Shown here: piece by piece, positions 1-10,077 of the stretch
How positions within the stretch are numbered: position 1 is the first letter of the stretch
Layout of the letters: the number at the start of each line of letters is the position of its first letter
From: Variovorax sp. 679
Lineage (GTDB): Bacteria; Pseudomonadota; Gammaproteobacteria; Burkholderiales; Burkholderiaceae_C
Length of the DNA stretch: 64,000 nt
Reading direction: 5' to 3'
NCBI RefSeq assembly: GCF_003952185.1
Contig: NZ_RXFS01000008.1
Span: 372,001 to 436,000, forward strand
Notes under the pieces: generated by a model
Seen by the model: only the letters and a program-made list of their open reading frames with translations
What the model was told of the DNA's origin: nothing
Database searches by the model: none
Program-made: the position numbers and the translations under genes

Positions 1-182
1 TCCCGGTGCTGGGGCAGGGCCTGGACGACTTCATCGAGTTCGTGATTCCGGTGCTGGAGGCGCGCGGGCGCTACCAGCGCGAGCTGCCCGGCCAGACGCT
101 GCGAGACCACCTGGGGCTGCCGCGCAAGGCGAGCCGCTACGTGACCCAGGAAGTCACGCCAGCAGTGCAGAAGGCTGCCTGA
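1..182 (+). CDS. LLM-class flavin-dependent monooxygenase, C-terminal end (partial)
   Basis: The open frame enters from the left edge and ends with TGA at 180-182, leaving about 59 residues. The tail contains FVIPVLEARGRY followed by LPGQTLRDHLGL, which matches the C-terminal signature of the nitrilotriacetate/alkyl-thioether (NtaA, SnaA, DszA, YtnJ) class of FMN-dependent monooxygenases. In these proteins this segment sits after the barrel, so no catalytic residues are visible. The stop overlaps the ATG of the next gene (TGATG), so translation is probably coupled. With the downstream acetyltransferase, importer and second monooxygenase it would fit a pathway that oxidises S-alkylated cysteines. 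The family call rests only on this tail. Confidence 0.65.
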   Translation, partial: PVLGQGLDDFIEFVIPVLEARGRYQRELPGQTLRDHLGLPRKASRYVTQEVTPAVQKAA

Positions 183-717
183 TGAGCGAACAGTTCCTCT
201 ACACCACGCCGCTCGACCCGCGCGCGAAGCCGCTGATCGAGGGCCTGACCTTCGAGTACGACAGCCGCTATGGCGACGTGATGCGCGAGCCGGGCCAGCC
301 GCGCGAGATCGACCGCTATCCGGCAGAGATGTTCGCGCCGGCGCGGGGCGGCAACTTCGTGCTGCTGCTGCGCGACGGGGTGGCGATCGGTGGCGGTGCG
401 TTCATGCGCCATGACGAGCGCACGGCGGAGCTCAAGCGCGTGTGGACGCACAGCGAGCTGCGGCGCCAGGGCCTGGCCAGCAAGGTGCTCGCCGAGCTGG
501 AGGCGCAGGTGCTGCGGCAGGGCTACGAGCGCATCTACCTGACGACAGGCTTCCGCCAGCCGGAGGCCGTGGGGCTGTATCTGGGCCATGGCTACACGGC
601 GCTGTTCGATCCGCCCGTCGACCCCGAGACACCGCGCAAGCTGCCATTCGAGAAGCACCTGGACACCGGGCGCAATCACGTCCGTCCCGTCGCGCAGCAG
701 ATCGAGGCGGTGCAGCG

Positions 718-721
<4 letters not shown>
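182..721 (+). CDS. GNAT family N-acetyltransferase (SnaA/YtmI-like by context)
   Basis: A 179-residue GNAT protein. The acetyl-CoA pyrophosphate loop is visible as RRQGLASKVLAEL (about residues 98-110), preceded by the beta-strand region ERTAELKRVWTH and followed by YLTTGFRQPEAVGLYLGHGY, the usual motif B with the C-terminal Y. Cytosolic. Its length equals that of B. subtilis YtmI/SnaA, which N-acetylates S-modified cysteines before their oxidation. The assignment to that substrate comes from the neighbours (monooxygenases and a polar amino acid importer), not from the GNAT fold itself. It overlaps the preceding gene by one base and the following gene by ATGA at 718-721. Confidence 0.85.
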
Positions 722-2544
<1,823 letters not shown>

Positions 2545-2572
2545 TTTTTTCCTTTCCTACTGCATCGCCCCA

Positions 2573-3493
2573 ATGACCCATCGACGAAACATCCTGTTCG
2601 TTCTTCTGGCCGCACTGCTCGTGCCGCTCGCCGCATCGGCCCAGCCGGCTCCCGACCTGAGCCCCGAGCAGCCCGGTCGCCCGCGCGCGCAGAAGATCGA
2701 CGAGGCCGTTCGGCTCGCGAAGGACTTCAAGTTCCAGAAGGAGGGCGTGCTCGTCGTCGGCACCACCACCGGCCGCCTGCCGTTCGCCGCCTACGCGACC
2801 GACACGAAGACGCCGGTGGGCAACGCCCCCGACATCGCGCAACTGGTGGCCGACAGCCTCGGGCGCAAGCTCGAGCTGGTGTCCACCGCCTGGGCCGACT
2901 GGCCATTGGGCCTGCAGTCGGGCAAGTTCGACGTGGTGGTCTCGAACGTGACCGTGACCGAGGAACGCAAGGAGAAATTCGACTTCTCCACCTATCGCAA
3001 CGACCAGCTCGGCATCTACGTGAAGTCGGACAGCAAGCTCGGCGCGATCAGGGAGCCGAAGGACATCGCGGGCCTGAAGGTGATCGTCTCCGCCAGTACC
3101 AACCAGGAGCAGATTCTTCTGCGCTGGAACCAGCAGAACGTGGCGGCCGGGCTGAAGCCGGTGGAGATCCAGTACTACGACGACGATGTAGTGCAGCGCC
3201 TGGCCATCCAGTCGGGGCGCGCCGATGCGTACCTGGGCCCGAACGGCATCGCGGCCTACGAGGCGCGCGACGGCAAGACGAAGCTTGCCGGCCTGTTCTC
3301 GGGCGGCTGGCCGCTGAATGCCGAGATCGCCGTCACCTCGCGCAAGGGCTCGGGCATTGCCGAGGCCGTCACGCTGGCGCTGAACACGCAGATCAGGAAC
3401 GGCAACTATGCCAAGGCGCTGTCGCGCTGGAACCTGGAGTCCGAGGCCATCGAGGTCGCGCGAACCAACCCGCCGGGCCTGCCGAAGAAATGA
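2573..3493 (+). CDS. amino acid ABC transporter substrate-binding protein (first of two)
   Basis: A 306-residue family 3 solute-binding protein with an N-terminal signal peptide (MTHRRNILFVLLAALLVPLAASA, cleavage near AQP). The mature part shows the usual family features: LVVGTTTGRLPF at the first lobe, DIAQLVADSLG, FDVVVSNVTVTEERKEKFDFS, and a hinge region ending in YYDDDVVQRLAIQSGRADAYLG. It captures the substrate in the periplasm for the fused permease-ATPase just upstream, 28 bases away. The ATG at 2573 was chosen because it opens directly into the signal peptide. Its last bases overlap the start of a paralogue (ATGA at 3490). Confidence 0.92.
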   Translation: MTHRRNILFVLLAALLVPLAASAQPAPDLSPEQPGRPRAQKIDEAVRLAKDFKFQKEGVLVVGTTTGRLPFAAYATDTKTPVGNAPDIAQLVADSLGRKLELVSTAWADWPLGLQSGKFDVVVSNVTVTEERKEKFDFSTYRNDQLGIYVKSDSKLGAIREPKDIAGLKVIVSASTNQEQILLRWNQQNVAAGLKPVEIQYYDDDVVQRLAIQSGRADAYLGPNGIAAYEARDGKTKLAGLFSGGWPLNAEIAVTSRKGSGIAEAVTLALNTQIRNGNYAKALSRWNLESEAIEVARTNPPGLPKK

Positions 3494-4437
3494 CGGCCAT
3501 GGCTCTCTTCAAGCACTCCTGGATGGTGCTCGGCTTCGTTGCGCTCACGTTGATCGCCGGTGCGGCCCACGCCGCCGACAAGTTCGACTTCAGCCTCGAG
3601 CAGCGCGGCCGCCTGCGCGCGGGCAAGGACGCCGGGGCCGTCAACGCGATTCCGCCGAGCTTCAAGTTCGTGAAGGAAGGCGTTCTGACGGTCGCCATCG
3701 CACCGTTCGCGCCGCCCATCTCGACCTACGCCTCCGACGCGAAGACGGTCGTCGGCTTCGACCCCGACTTCGCGCTGCTCATCGCCGATGCACTGGGCCT
3801 CAAGCTCGACCTGCAGCCCATCGCCTGGGCCGACTGGCCGCTGGGCCTGAGTTCGGGCAAGTACGACGCGGTGATCTCCAACGTCGGCGTGACGGAGCAG
3901 CGCAAGGAGAAGTTCGATTTCTCGACCTATCGCCTTGGCCTGCACGGTTTCTACGTGCGCACCGACAGCGCCATCAAGTCGATCCGCGAGCCGAAGGACG
4001 TGGCGGGCCTGAAGCTCACGACCGGCGCCGGCACCAACCAGGAACGCATCCTGCTGGAGTGGAACCGGCAGAACGTCGCGGCGGGCCTGAAGCCTGTCGA
4101 GATCCAGTACTACGACGACGATGTGACGCGCACTCTTGCGGTGGTCACCAGGCGGGTCGACGCCAACTTCAACCCGAACGCGCCGCAGGCCTACGAGGCC
4201 GCGAAGAACGGCCAGATCAGGCTGGTCGGCACGGTCAACGCGGGCTGGCCGCTGAAGTCGGACGTGGCCATCGCCACGCGCAGGGGCAGTGGCCTCGCCG
4301 TGGCGCTGACCACGGCGGCCAACAACCTGATTCGCAACGGCACCTATGCCAAGGCGCTCGCGCGCTGGAGCCTGGCGGAAGAAGCCTTGCCGAAGTCGGA
4401 AGTCAATCCGCCCGGCCTGCCGAAGTTCGCCCCATGA
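3490..4437 (+). CDS. amino acid ABC transporter substrate-binding protein (second of two)
   Basis: A 315-residue paralogue of the preceding protein. The two share long near-identical stretches, for example NVAAGLKPVEIQYYDDDV, EKFDFSTYR and AWADWPLGL, so they arose by tandem duplication. A signal peptide is visible (hydrophobic WMVLGFVALTLIAGAAHA, cleavage before ADKF). A second in-frame ATG at 3499 could also serve as start. The specificity-bearing segments differ, for example NFNPNAPQAYEAAKNGQ against AYLGPNGIAAYEARDGK, so the pair may widen the range of ligands delivered to one transporter. The B. subtilis tcyJ/tcyK pair in the ytmI operon is a known parallel. Its stop overlaps the next start (ATGAGCA at 4434). 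Confidence 0.92.
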   Translation: MTAMALFKHSWMVLGFVALTLIAGAAHAADKFDFSLEQRGRLRAGKDAGAVNAIPPSFKFVKEGVLTVAIAPFAPPISTYASDAKTVVGFDPDFALLIADALGLKLDLQPIAWADWPLGLSSGKYDAVISNVGVTEQRKEKFDFSTYRLGLHGFYVRTDSAIKSIREPKDVAGLKLTTGAGTNQERILLEWNRQNVAAGLKPVEIQYYDDDVTRTLAVVTRRVDANFNPNAPQAYEAAKNGQIRLVGTVNAGWPLKSDVAIATRRGSGLAVALTTAANNLIRNGTYAKALARWSLAEEALPKSEVNPPGLPKFAP

Positions 4438-5450
4438 GCAGCACCGGCATCCGTCATCTCGCATTCCTGACGCCGGGCAATTACGCCGAGGGCGCCCCGC
4501 TGGCCGGCATCGAAGCCGCGCTGAAGCTCTTCGAGTTCGGCGAGAAGCTGGGCTTCGACGGGGCATGGGTGCGCCAGCGCCACCTGGAGCGTGGCGTGTC
4601 GTCGGCCGCGACCTTCCTGGCCGCCGCCACGCAACGTACGCGCCGCATCGAGTTGGGTGCTGCGGTGATCCAGATGGGGTACGAGAACCCGTTCCGCCTT
4701 GCCGAAGACCTGGCCACGGTCGATGTGCTGTCGCGCGGCAGGCTGCAGGTGGGCCTGAGCGCGGGCGCGCCGCTGCATGGCGCCTTGCTCGGCAACCGCT
4801 TCCAAGACGCGGCACCGAACACCGTCGATTTCACGCACAAGCGCGTGGGGCGGCTCAAGGCCAACCTGGAAGACGTGCTGCTGGGTGACGACGAGACGTT
4901 CATCGAATCCGCCGGCGGGCGTGTGCGGCCGCGCGTGCAGCCGCATGCGCCGGGACTGATCGACAGGCTCTGGTACGGCGGCGGCTCGCTGCGTTCGGTC
5001 GAATGGGCCGGGCGCAACGGCTTCCACCTGCTGCTGGGCAACGTGCTGTCGGGCGAAACCACCGACGACTTCCTGCAGGCGCAGCTGGGTCTGATCGAAC
5101 GCTACCGCGCCAGCGAAACCGGCGGACGCAGGGGCAGGGTGGCGCTGGGCCGCGTGATCGTTCCGCTCGATGGTGCGGATGCCGCCACGCGCAAGCGCTA
5201 CCGCGAGTTCGCGGCCGGCCGGGTCGAACGCACGCTGGCGCCGCAGGGCGAGCGACGCACGCTGTTCGCGGGCGATCTCGTGGGCACGTCCGACGAGATC
5301 CTGGAGCGCCTGCGCCGCGACCCGGTGCTGCCGCATGTAAGCGAACTGCGGGTGGAGTTGCCCTACAACTTCAGCAGCGGGGAATACGAACAGATATTGA
5401 CCGACCTGTCGCGCCGCATCGCGCCGGAACTCGGTTGGCGCGCACGCTGA
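4434..5450 (+). CDS. LLM-class flavin-dependent oxidoreductase (CmoO/YtmO-like by context)
   Basis: A 338-residue luciferase-like monooxygenase. The N-terminus (HLAFLTPGNYAEGAPLAGIEAALKLFEFGEKLGFDGAWV) and the following segments TQRTRRIELGAAVIQMGYENPFRLAEDLATVDVLSRGRLQVGLSAG-type are the classic (beta/alpha)8 FMNH2-dependent monooxygenase pattern. GLIDRLWYGGGSLRSVEWAGRNG carries the flavin phosphate-binding region. Length suits YtmO/CmoO, and the operon position after the two binding proteins is the same as in B. subtilis. It probably needs a separate flavin reductase, which I do not see in the window. It is the last gene of the operon and is followed by a strong terminator at 5543. Confidence 0.88.
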   Translation: MSSTGIRHLAFLTPGNYAEGAPLAGIEAALKLFEFGEKLGFDGAWVRQRHLERGVSSAATFLAAATQRTRRIELGAAVIQMGYENPFRLAEDLATVDVLSRGRLQVGLSAGAPLHGALLGNRFQDAAPNTVDFTHKRVGRLKANLEDVLLGDDETFIESAGGRVRPRVQPHAPGLIDRLWYGGGSLRSVEWAGRNGFHLLLGNVLSGETTDDFLQAQLGLIERYRASETGGRRGRVALGRVIVPLDGADAATRKRYREFAAGRVERTLAPQGERRTLFAGDLVGTSDEILERLRRDPVLPHVSELRVELPYNFSSGEYEQILTDLSRRIAPELGWRAR

Positions 5451-5542
5451 GTTGGAGAAGGAAGTGAGAGGAAACAGGAGTTGAGTTCGAGGTGAGTCGG
5501 AGTCGGGTCGCGTGCTTCTCGCAACCCGATGTACGGCTTTGG

Positions 5543-5567
5543 GCGGGCCCTCGGGCCCGCTTTTTTT
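5543..5567 (+). terminator. rho-independent terminator after the monooxygenase operon
   Basis: GCGGGCCC (5543-5550) pairs with GGGCCCGC (5553-5560), an 8-bp all-GC stem, followed by seven T (5561-5567). It lies 92 bases after the operon's last stop codon. The T-run also contains the stop codon region of the convergent ankyrin gene, but there is no T-tract on the other side, so it should act only on the plus strand. Confidence 0.85.
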
Positions 5568-7221
5568 AGCCTTGCGCGGTGGACACACCCAGCAGGTAGT
5601 CCGTCACCTCGTCCGAGAACACATACCGCCGCCCGCCGACGAGCAGCCAGTCCGGGCTTGCGGGATCGGGCCGCGCGGCGGGCATGCCGTGGGCGACGAG
5701 TGCCTGGGCGCAGCCGAGCCAGTCGCCTTCGCCGTCCGGTGGTTCGTTGCACGAAGCCCACGAGAGACCGCCGCATGCGTTGTCGCCGAAGCCGTGCTGT
5801 TCTTGCCAGCTTGCGCCGTGCTCCAGCAGGAAGCGGACGAGTCCGGCGTCGCCGCGGAACACGGCCTTGTTGAGCGCCGAGGCGTCCCAGTCGCCGCCGC
5901 GGGTTGCGATGGGCCAGCCGAGTTCGACCATCAGCTTCACGGCGCCGGCGCAGCCTTGAGCCGCGAGCTCCGGCAGCTGGCGCAGTTGCGCTTCGGAGAG
6001 CGTCCCGACGATGCCGGGGTGGGCGGCCAGGATGCGGCGCGCGGTGGCCTCGTCGCCCTGCGCGCAGGCTGCGACGAAGGCTTCGGCCACGGGAAGCGGG
6101 GTGTCATCGCCGGTGGGCTGGAGAAGGTGCGCGACTTCCGGCAGCCCGAAGCGCAGGGCCGCCGTATAGGCGCTGATGCCATCGCTCGTCGTGACCGAAG
6201 GGTCCGCGCCTGCCGCCAGCAGGGCCTCGATGTGTGCGGGGGACTTGCGCCGACGGATGGCCCACAGCAGCAGCGAACCCCAGTCGGAGGTGGGTGGGCC
6301 CATCGGCGGTTCGTTCGCATTGCCGCCGTGCGCGAGCAACAGCCGGAGCGTTTCCACGTCGTCGAGATCGAGCACGCGATAGAGCGCGTTCGTGCCCGCT
6401 ATGCGCGCACCGGCGTCGAGCAGCAGCTTCGTGCAGGCCGGGTTCTCCAGCGAGTGATAGAGCGATTCGCCGTCGTTCGGATCGGCGCCCGCATCCAGCA
6501 ACAGTTTGGTGAGTGCGGGGTCGTGGTTCTGGCCGGCGGCACCATACAGCGCCGAAAGCCGCTCGGTTTCGGTGGGCGTCTCGAGGGAAGCAGGCGGCCA
6601 ACGGTTGCCGACTGACTGGTTCGGGTCCGCGCCTGCGTCGAGCAGCAGCCTTGCGCAGGCAAGCAGGCGTTCGCGGAAATCGGGCAGCTTCAACAGGCTC
6701 GAATGGGCCACGGCAACGAGCGGCGGCAGTGCCAGCGGGCCACTCGGTCGGTTCACCCACGCGGGGTCATGCGCGATGGCTCGGCGCAGCGGCGCTTCAT
6801 CGCCGATCGCGCAGGCAAGGCTCGGGTCGTCGCCGAGCAGGCCGGGGCTTTCCTCTAGCAGGCGAAGGGCCGCTGCGGGCCGCGCGCGATTGTTGCCGCC
6901 GGCGATGTCGCCCGCGTAGACGAGGCGCAGCCAGTAGAGGACGGCCTTCGCGGGGTCTTCGGCCTGCGACCGTCGCGCGAGAACGAAGCCCTGCAGGTCG
7001 GCCCAGGATGCGAAGCCGTATTCGCGCGCCAGGCACGACTGGGCGTCGTGCAGGCGCAAGCGGAGTGCCGCTATCTCTGCATCGCTCCTGCCTGCGGCGG
7101 CTGGCAGGGCATCGCGGAATCGGGCTGTGGCGGCGGGGTCGTTGCTTCGATGGAGAGCAAGCAGCTCCTTGGCTTGCTTCTTCAAGTGGCCCTGGTCGGG
7201 CCGGGCGGGCATGCGCTTCAT
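5566..7221 (-). CDS. ankyrin repeat protein
   Basis: A 551-residue cytosolic protein without signal peptide. The N-terminal third (HLKKQAKELLALHRSNDPAA, REYGFASWADLQGFV) is the helical leader commonly found in bacterial ankyrin proteins. From about residue 160 repeated ankyrin units follow, recognisable by LLLDAGADPN (twice), LLLDAGARIAG, LLLAHGGNANEPP, LLAAGADPSV and RFLLEHGASW. Such proteins mediate protein-protein contacts; no enzymatic motif is visible. The start at 7221 is supported by GGAGG six bases upstream of the ATG. It is convergent with the monooxygenase operon and lies downstream of the LuxR-type gene on the same strand. Confidence 0.85.
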   Translation of the reverse strand: MKRMPARPDQGHLKKQAKELLALHRSNDPAATARFRDALPAAAGRSDAEIAALRLRLHDAQSCLAREYGFASWADLQGFVLARRSQAEDPAKAVLYWLRLVYAGDIAGGNNRARPAAALRLLEESPGLLGDDPSLACAIGDEAPLRRAIAHDPAWVNRPSGPLALPPLVAVAHSSLLKLPDFRERLLACARLLLDAGADPNQSVGNRWPPASLETPTETERLSALYGAAGQNHDPALTKLLLDAGADPNDGESLYHSLENPACTKLLLDAGARIAGTNALYRVLDLDDVETLRLLLAHGGNANEPPMGPPTSDWGSLLLWAIRRRKSPAHIEALLAAGADPSVTTSDGISAYTAALRFGLPEVAHLLQPTGDDTPLPVAEAFVAACAQGDEATARRILAAHPGIVGTLSEAQLRQLPELAAQGCAGAVKLMVELGWPIATRGGDWDASALNKAVFRGDAGLVRFLLEHGASWQEQHGFGDNACGGLSWASCNEPPDGEGDWLGCAQALVAHGMPAARPDPASPDWLLVGGRRYVFSDEVTDYLLGVSTAQG

Positions 7222-7341
7222 GTGAACCTCCGTGCATCAGGTGCCGATGACCCGCAAATCCGGCTGCACAAAAGGCGCTTGGATCGTCAAATGAAGGCAA
7301 GTGGGTTCAACCCTTCCCGCGGGTCCGGGCGCGGCTTGCAA

Positions 7342-7372
7342 CCGCGGCCCGCATCTTAGCGCGGGGCCGCGG
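7342..7372 (-). terminator. GC-rich hairpin downstream of the LuxR-type gene
   Basis: CCGCGGCCC (7342-7350) and GGGCCGCGG (7364-7372) form a perfect 9-bp stem with a 13-base loop, beginning four bases past the luxR stop codon. There is no clear T-run, so it may act as an mRNA-stabilising or attenuating structure instead of a full terminator. Confidence 0.4.
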
Positions 7373-7375
7373 GCT

Positions 7376-8119
7376 TCAAGCCTGCAGGACGACCGGACCG
7401 GCTTCCGCGTCGTTCATCGCCGCCGACGGGTCGCCGCCGCTGGAACGCCAGCTCAGCAAGCCATGCTTCATCGCCTCGCTGATTGCCTGTGTACGCGATT
7501 TCACGCCCAGCTTGCGATACAGGCTCTTGAGCTGAGCCTCGATGGTGTTGATGGAGCGGTGCGTGGTTTCGGCGATCTCGCGATTGCTCCATCCGCGCGA
7601 GACGTACCACAGCACCCTGAGCTCACGTGCGGACAGCAGTGCCTTCGCTTTCGCTTTTTTCGCAGGTGCGAGAGGCCGGATGACCCCCACGTCGACGTCC
7701 ATTGCCGCAGGCGCCGGGTGCGCGGGAAATGCAATGGGCCTGAGGATATCGTGCGCCAGCCGCGCGGCGGCCGATGCATTGCCCTGCTCGATGGAGTGCA
7801 GCAGCGACGCGAGCTCCGGCTCGCTGACCTTCGTGAACAGTTGGCACAGCGCGTTCGCGACCGCCGCGGCGCTGGCAGCGCGTGCATCGGGTTCGTCGTG
7901 GTCCGTCACCAGATGGAGTTCGGGTGGCTGCAGCCTGTGCGCGGCGAGGTTTGCTAGAGAAGAAGAGAGCGGCATCTTGAAGCAGGTTGCTTCGATGCAG
8001 GTGGCATTCGGGAAGCCGGTGCACGCACCAATCAAAGCGAGGACGATCGTATTAATTACGACCACCAAGCGCAGCCTGTTTCGCGGTGCGGATGTGTCGT
8101 GCTTCACATCCGCGCGCAA
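7376..8119 (-). CDS. LuxR-family (helix-turn-helix) transcriptional regulator
   Basis: A protein of up to 247 residues. The C-terminal domain is a clear GerE/LuxR HTH: LLSARELRVLWYVSRGWSNREIAETTHRSINTIEAQLKSLYRKLGVKSRTQA (about residues 167-218 of the long form). The middle is helical, without a receiver or autoinducer domain that I can recognise. The start is uncertain. The long form from 8119 begins with a hydrophobic stretch RLVVVINTIVLALIGACTG, and an internal ATG at 7975 gives a 199-residue soluble protein. Neither has a convincing ribosome-binding site. Regulatory target is unknown. It is separated from the hydrolase gene by only 11 bases, on the same strand. Confidence 0.75.
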   Translation of the reverse strand: MRADVKHDTSAPRNRLRLVVVINTIVLALIGACTGFPNATCIEATCFKMPLSSSLANLAAHRLQPPELHLVTDHDEPDARAASAAAVANALCQLFTKVSEPELASLLHSIEQGNASAAARLAHDILRPIAFPAHPAPAAMDVDVGVIRPLAPAKKAKAKALLSARELRVLWYVSRGWSNREIAETTHRSINTIEAQLKSLYRKLGVKSRTQAISEAMKHGLLSWRSSGGDPSAAMNDAEAGPVVLQA

Positions 8120-8130
8120 TCAGCCTGCGA

Positions 8131-10077
8131 TCAGCGCGCGGGCCCCGGCTCCGTGCGCAGCTGTTCCCTGAGGATGCGCCGTATCTCCAGGATGGCCAGC
8201 GGGTTCTCCTGCACGCTGTGCGCCGACGGGATCACCAGCTCCGATGCCGCGCCGTCCAGGTGCGCGCTCTCGTACGGCACGATGCCATCGCTCGACAGCG
8301 CCTGCGCCACGCCGGGCGTGTCGTTGCCGATGATCGAGTGGAAGCGCACGCGCGGATTCATCGGCAGCCCCGACGACAGCCGCACGAACGGGTCGCGGTC
8401 GCTCAGGTTGTCGATGCTGTTCGGAATGCGCAGCGTGCCCTGGTCCTGCCGGGCGGGCGCGATGCGGATCAGCTCGCGCGAGATGTCGCTCAGCTGCCCG
8501 AGCATCGCCACCGGCAGCGTGATGAGGTTGGCCACCCAGCGCGAGATGCGGTTGTTGGCGAAGTCGGTGCCGCGGTGCGGCGAGGCGATGAAGATCGCGT
8601 CGCTCACCTGCGGCAGCGGCTCGAAGCGCAGGTAGGGGGCGAGCTTTTCCTCCATGCGCCGCTGCTGTGCGCCCTGCATCGGGTAGCTGGCGAGCAGTGC
8701 GTCCCAGAGCTTGTCTTCCGACGAAGACACCATCAGCCGCGACAGCACGCCGCCCATGCTGTGGCCGATCAGCGTGATGTTGTTCGAGGCGGGAGCCTTG
8801 CCCGTGGGGTCGAAGTGCGCCAGCGTTTGCGTGACGGCTTCGCGGATCGCGAAGTTGTTGATCGGCAGCGGCGCGTTGGTCGGGTAGTAGACCTGCCAGA
8901 TCTGGTAGCGGCGGCGCAGCGTCTCGTCGCCGAGCACTTCGTTGGCCACGTTGATCCATGCCTCGGGGCTGCTCGCCAGGCCGTGCAGCATGATGACCGT
9001 GCGGCGGTTCGGGTCGTAGGGCTGCATCAGGTAGATGCGCGGCTGCGTGAGCCCGTCGCGGCCGCCGAACAGGCTGCGCAGCGCCTGCAGCGCGAAGTCG
9101 GAGCGCGCGAGCCACAGGCCGTAGCCGGAGGTGAAGTTCGCGGCCAGCGGCACTTCCTGGCCGGCCAGCTGCGCGTTGGCGGTGCGGTACGGGTCGTAGG
9201 CTGCGATTCGCAGCGTGCGCGTGTTCAGCACCTCGGCGAGGCTGGCACCGTCGAACAGCAGCAGCGCGGTGACGGCGGGGAAGGGCATCTCGCGATACGG
9301 CGGGCGCTTGTCGGCCTGATCGGCCGGGGCGGCCGGATCGATCCGTGGTGCTTCGTCGTCCGTGCGCTTGCTGTCGGCCGCCACCAGCTCGGCACCGAAA
9401 CCGTCGCGCCGGTAGGTGTTGCGCAGGCCGGAGAAGGTCAGCGAGGCGGCAGGGATCAGCTCGTCGGGCAGCGGCGTGTCGGCGGGCAGGCGCAGGCCCG
9501 AGACGTCGGTCTCGATGCGCCAGTCGCCCACCTTGGGCATTTCCGGCTGTGTGGCATTGCGCGAGCCGTTGCGCCGGATGCCGTGGAACAGGCCGGTGAT
9601 GGCCTGCTGCACCGCGTAGTTGTAGTAGTCGCGCACCTGTGTCTGTCGGTCCTCGAAGGCTCGGTCGCGCGGCTTGCGGGCGGTGAAGAAGAGGTAGGCA
9701 TAGGCGTGGCGTGCCGTCTCGAACCAGGCTTCGATGGCGGTGGCGTCGGTCGCGGTGCCGCCCTTTTCTGCCGCGAGCGCCACCTGGAGCCAGACTTCCG
9801 ACAGCGCGGAGAGGCGCTGCTCGTCGCTGAGGCCCGAGGAGTCGGCCAGTGCGTTGCGGCAGGCCTGGCCGTCCTTGCGGCACAGGTCGGCGTCGGAGCC
9901 GATCACGCGCAGCACTTCCTCGGCCGAAGTGCTGAGCCGGCCGGTGGTGAGCACGTCGCCGCGGCGCTGCGCGAGGTATTCGGCCGGCGAGATCGAGCCG
10001 ACCTTCACGCCCGCACAGCCGGCCAGCAGGACGGCGGCACACAGAAGCGCCGGAAGGGAGAGAAAGCGAGCGCGCAT
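8131..10077 (-). CDS. alpha/beta hydrolase lipoprotein
   Basis: A 648-residue secreted lipoprotein: MRARFLSLPALLCAAVLLAGCAG has a lipobox (LAGC, cysteine at 21). The N-terminal 300 residues are helical and of unknown type. The C-terminal half is an alpha/beta hydrolase: TVIMLHGLASSPEAW forms the oxyanion region and LIGHSMGGVLSRLM carries the nucleophile serine. A histidine in IPSAHSVQENP near the end is the likely catalytic base. The family resembles PGAP1/lipase-like esterases acting in the periplasm or on the outer membrane. Its ATG at 10077 overlaps the TGA of the DUF4105 gene, so the two are translationally coupled and probably act together. Substrate unknown. Confidence 0.85.
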   Translation of the reverse strand: MRARFLSLPALLCAAVLLAGCAGVKVGSISPAEYLAQRRGDVLTTGRLSTSAEEVLRVIGSDADLCRKDGQACRNALADSSGLSDEQRLSALSEVWLQVALAAEKGGTATDATAIEAWFETARHAYAYLFFTARKPRDRAFEDRQTQVRDYYNYAVQQAITGLFHGIRRNGSRNATQPEMPKVGDWRIETDVSGLRLPADTPLPDELIPAASLTFSGLRNTYRRDGFGAELVAADSKRTDDEAPRIDPAAPADQADKRPPYREMPFPAVTALLLFDGASLAEVLNTRTLRIAAYDPYRTANAQLAGQEVPLAANFTSGYGLWLARSDFALQALRSLFGGRDGLTQPRIYLMQPYDPNRRTVIMLHGLASSPEAWINVANEVLGDETLRRRYQIWQVYYPTNAPLPINNFAIREAVTQTLAHFDPTGKAPASNNITLIGHSMGGVLSRLMVSSSEDKLWDALLASYPMQGAQQRRMEEKLAPYLRFEPLPQVSDAIFIASPHRGTDFANNRISRWVANLITLPVAMLGQLSDISRELIRIAPARQDQGTLRIPNSIDNLSDRDPFVRLSSGLPMNPRVRFHSIIGNDTPGVAQALSSDGIVPYESAHLDGAASELVIPSAHSVQENPLAILEIRRILREQLRTEPGPAR

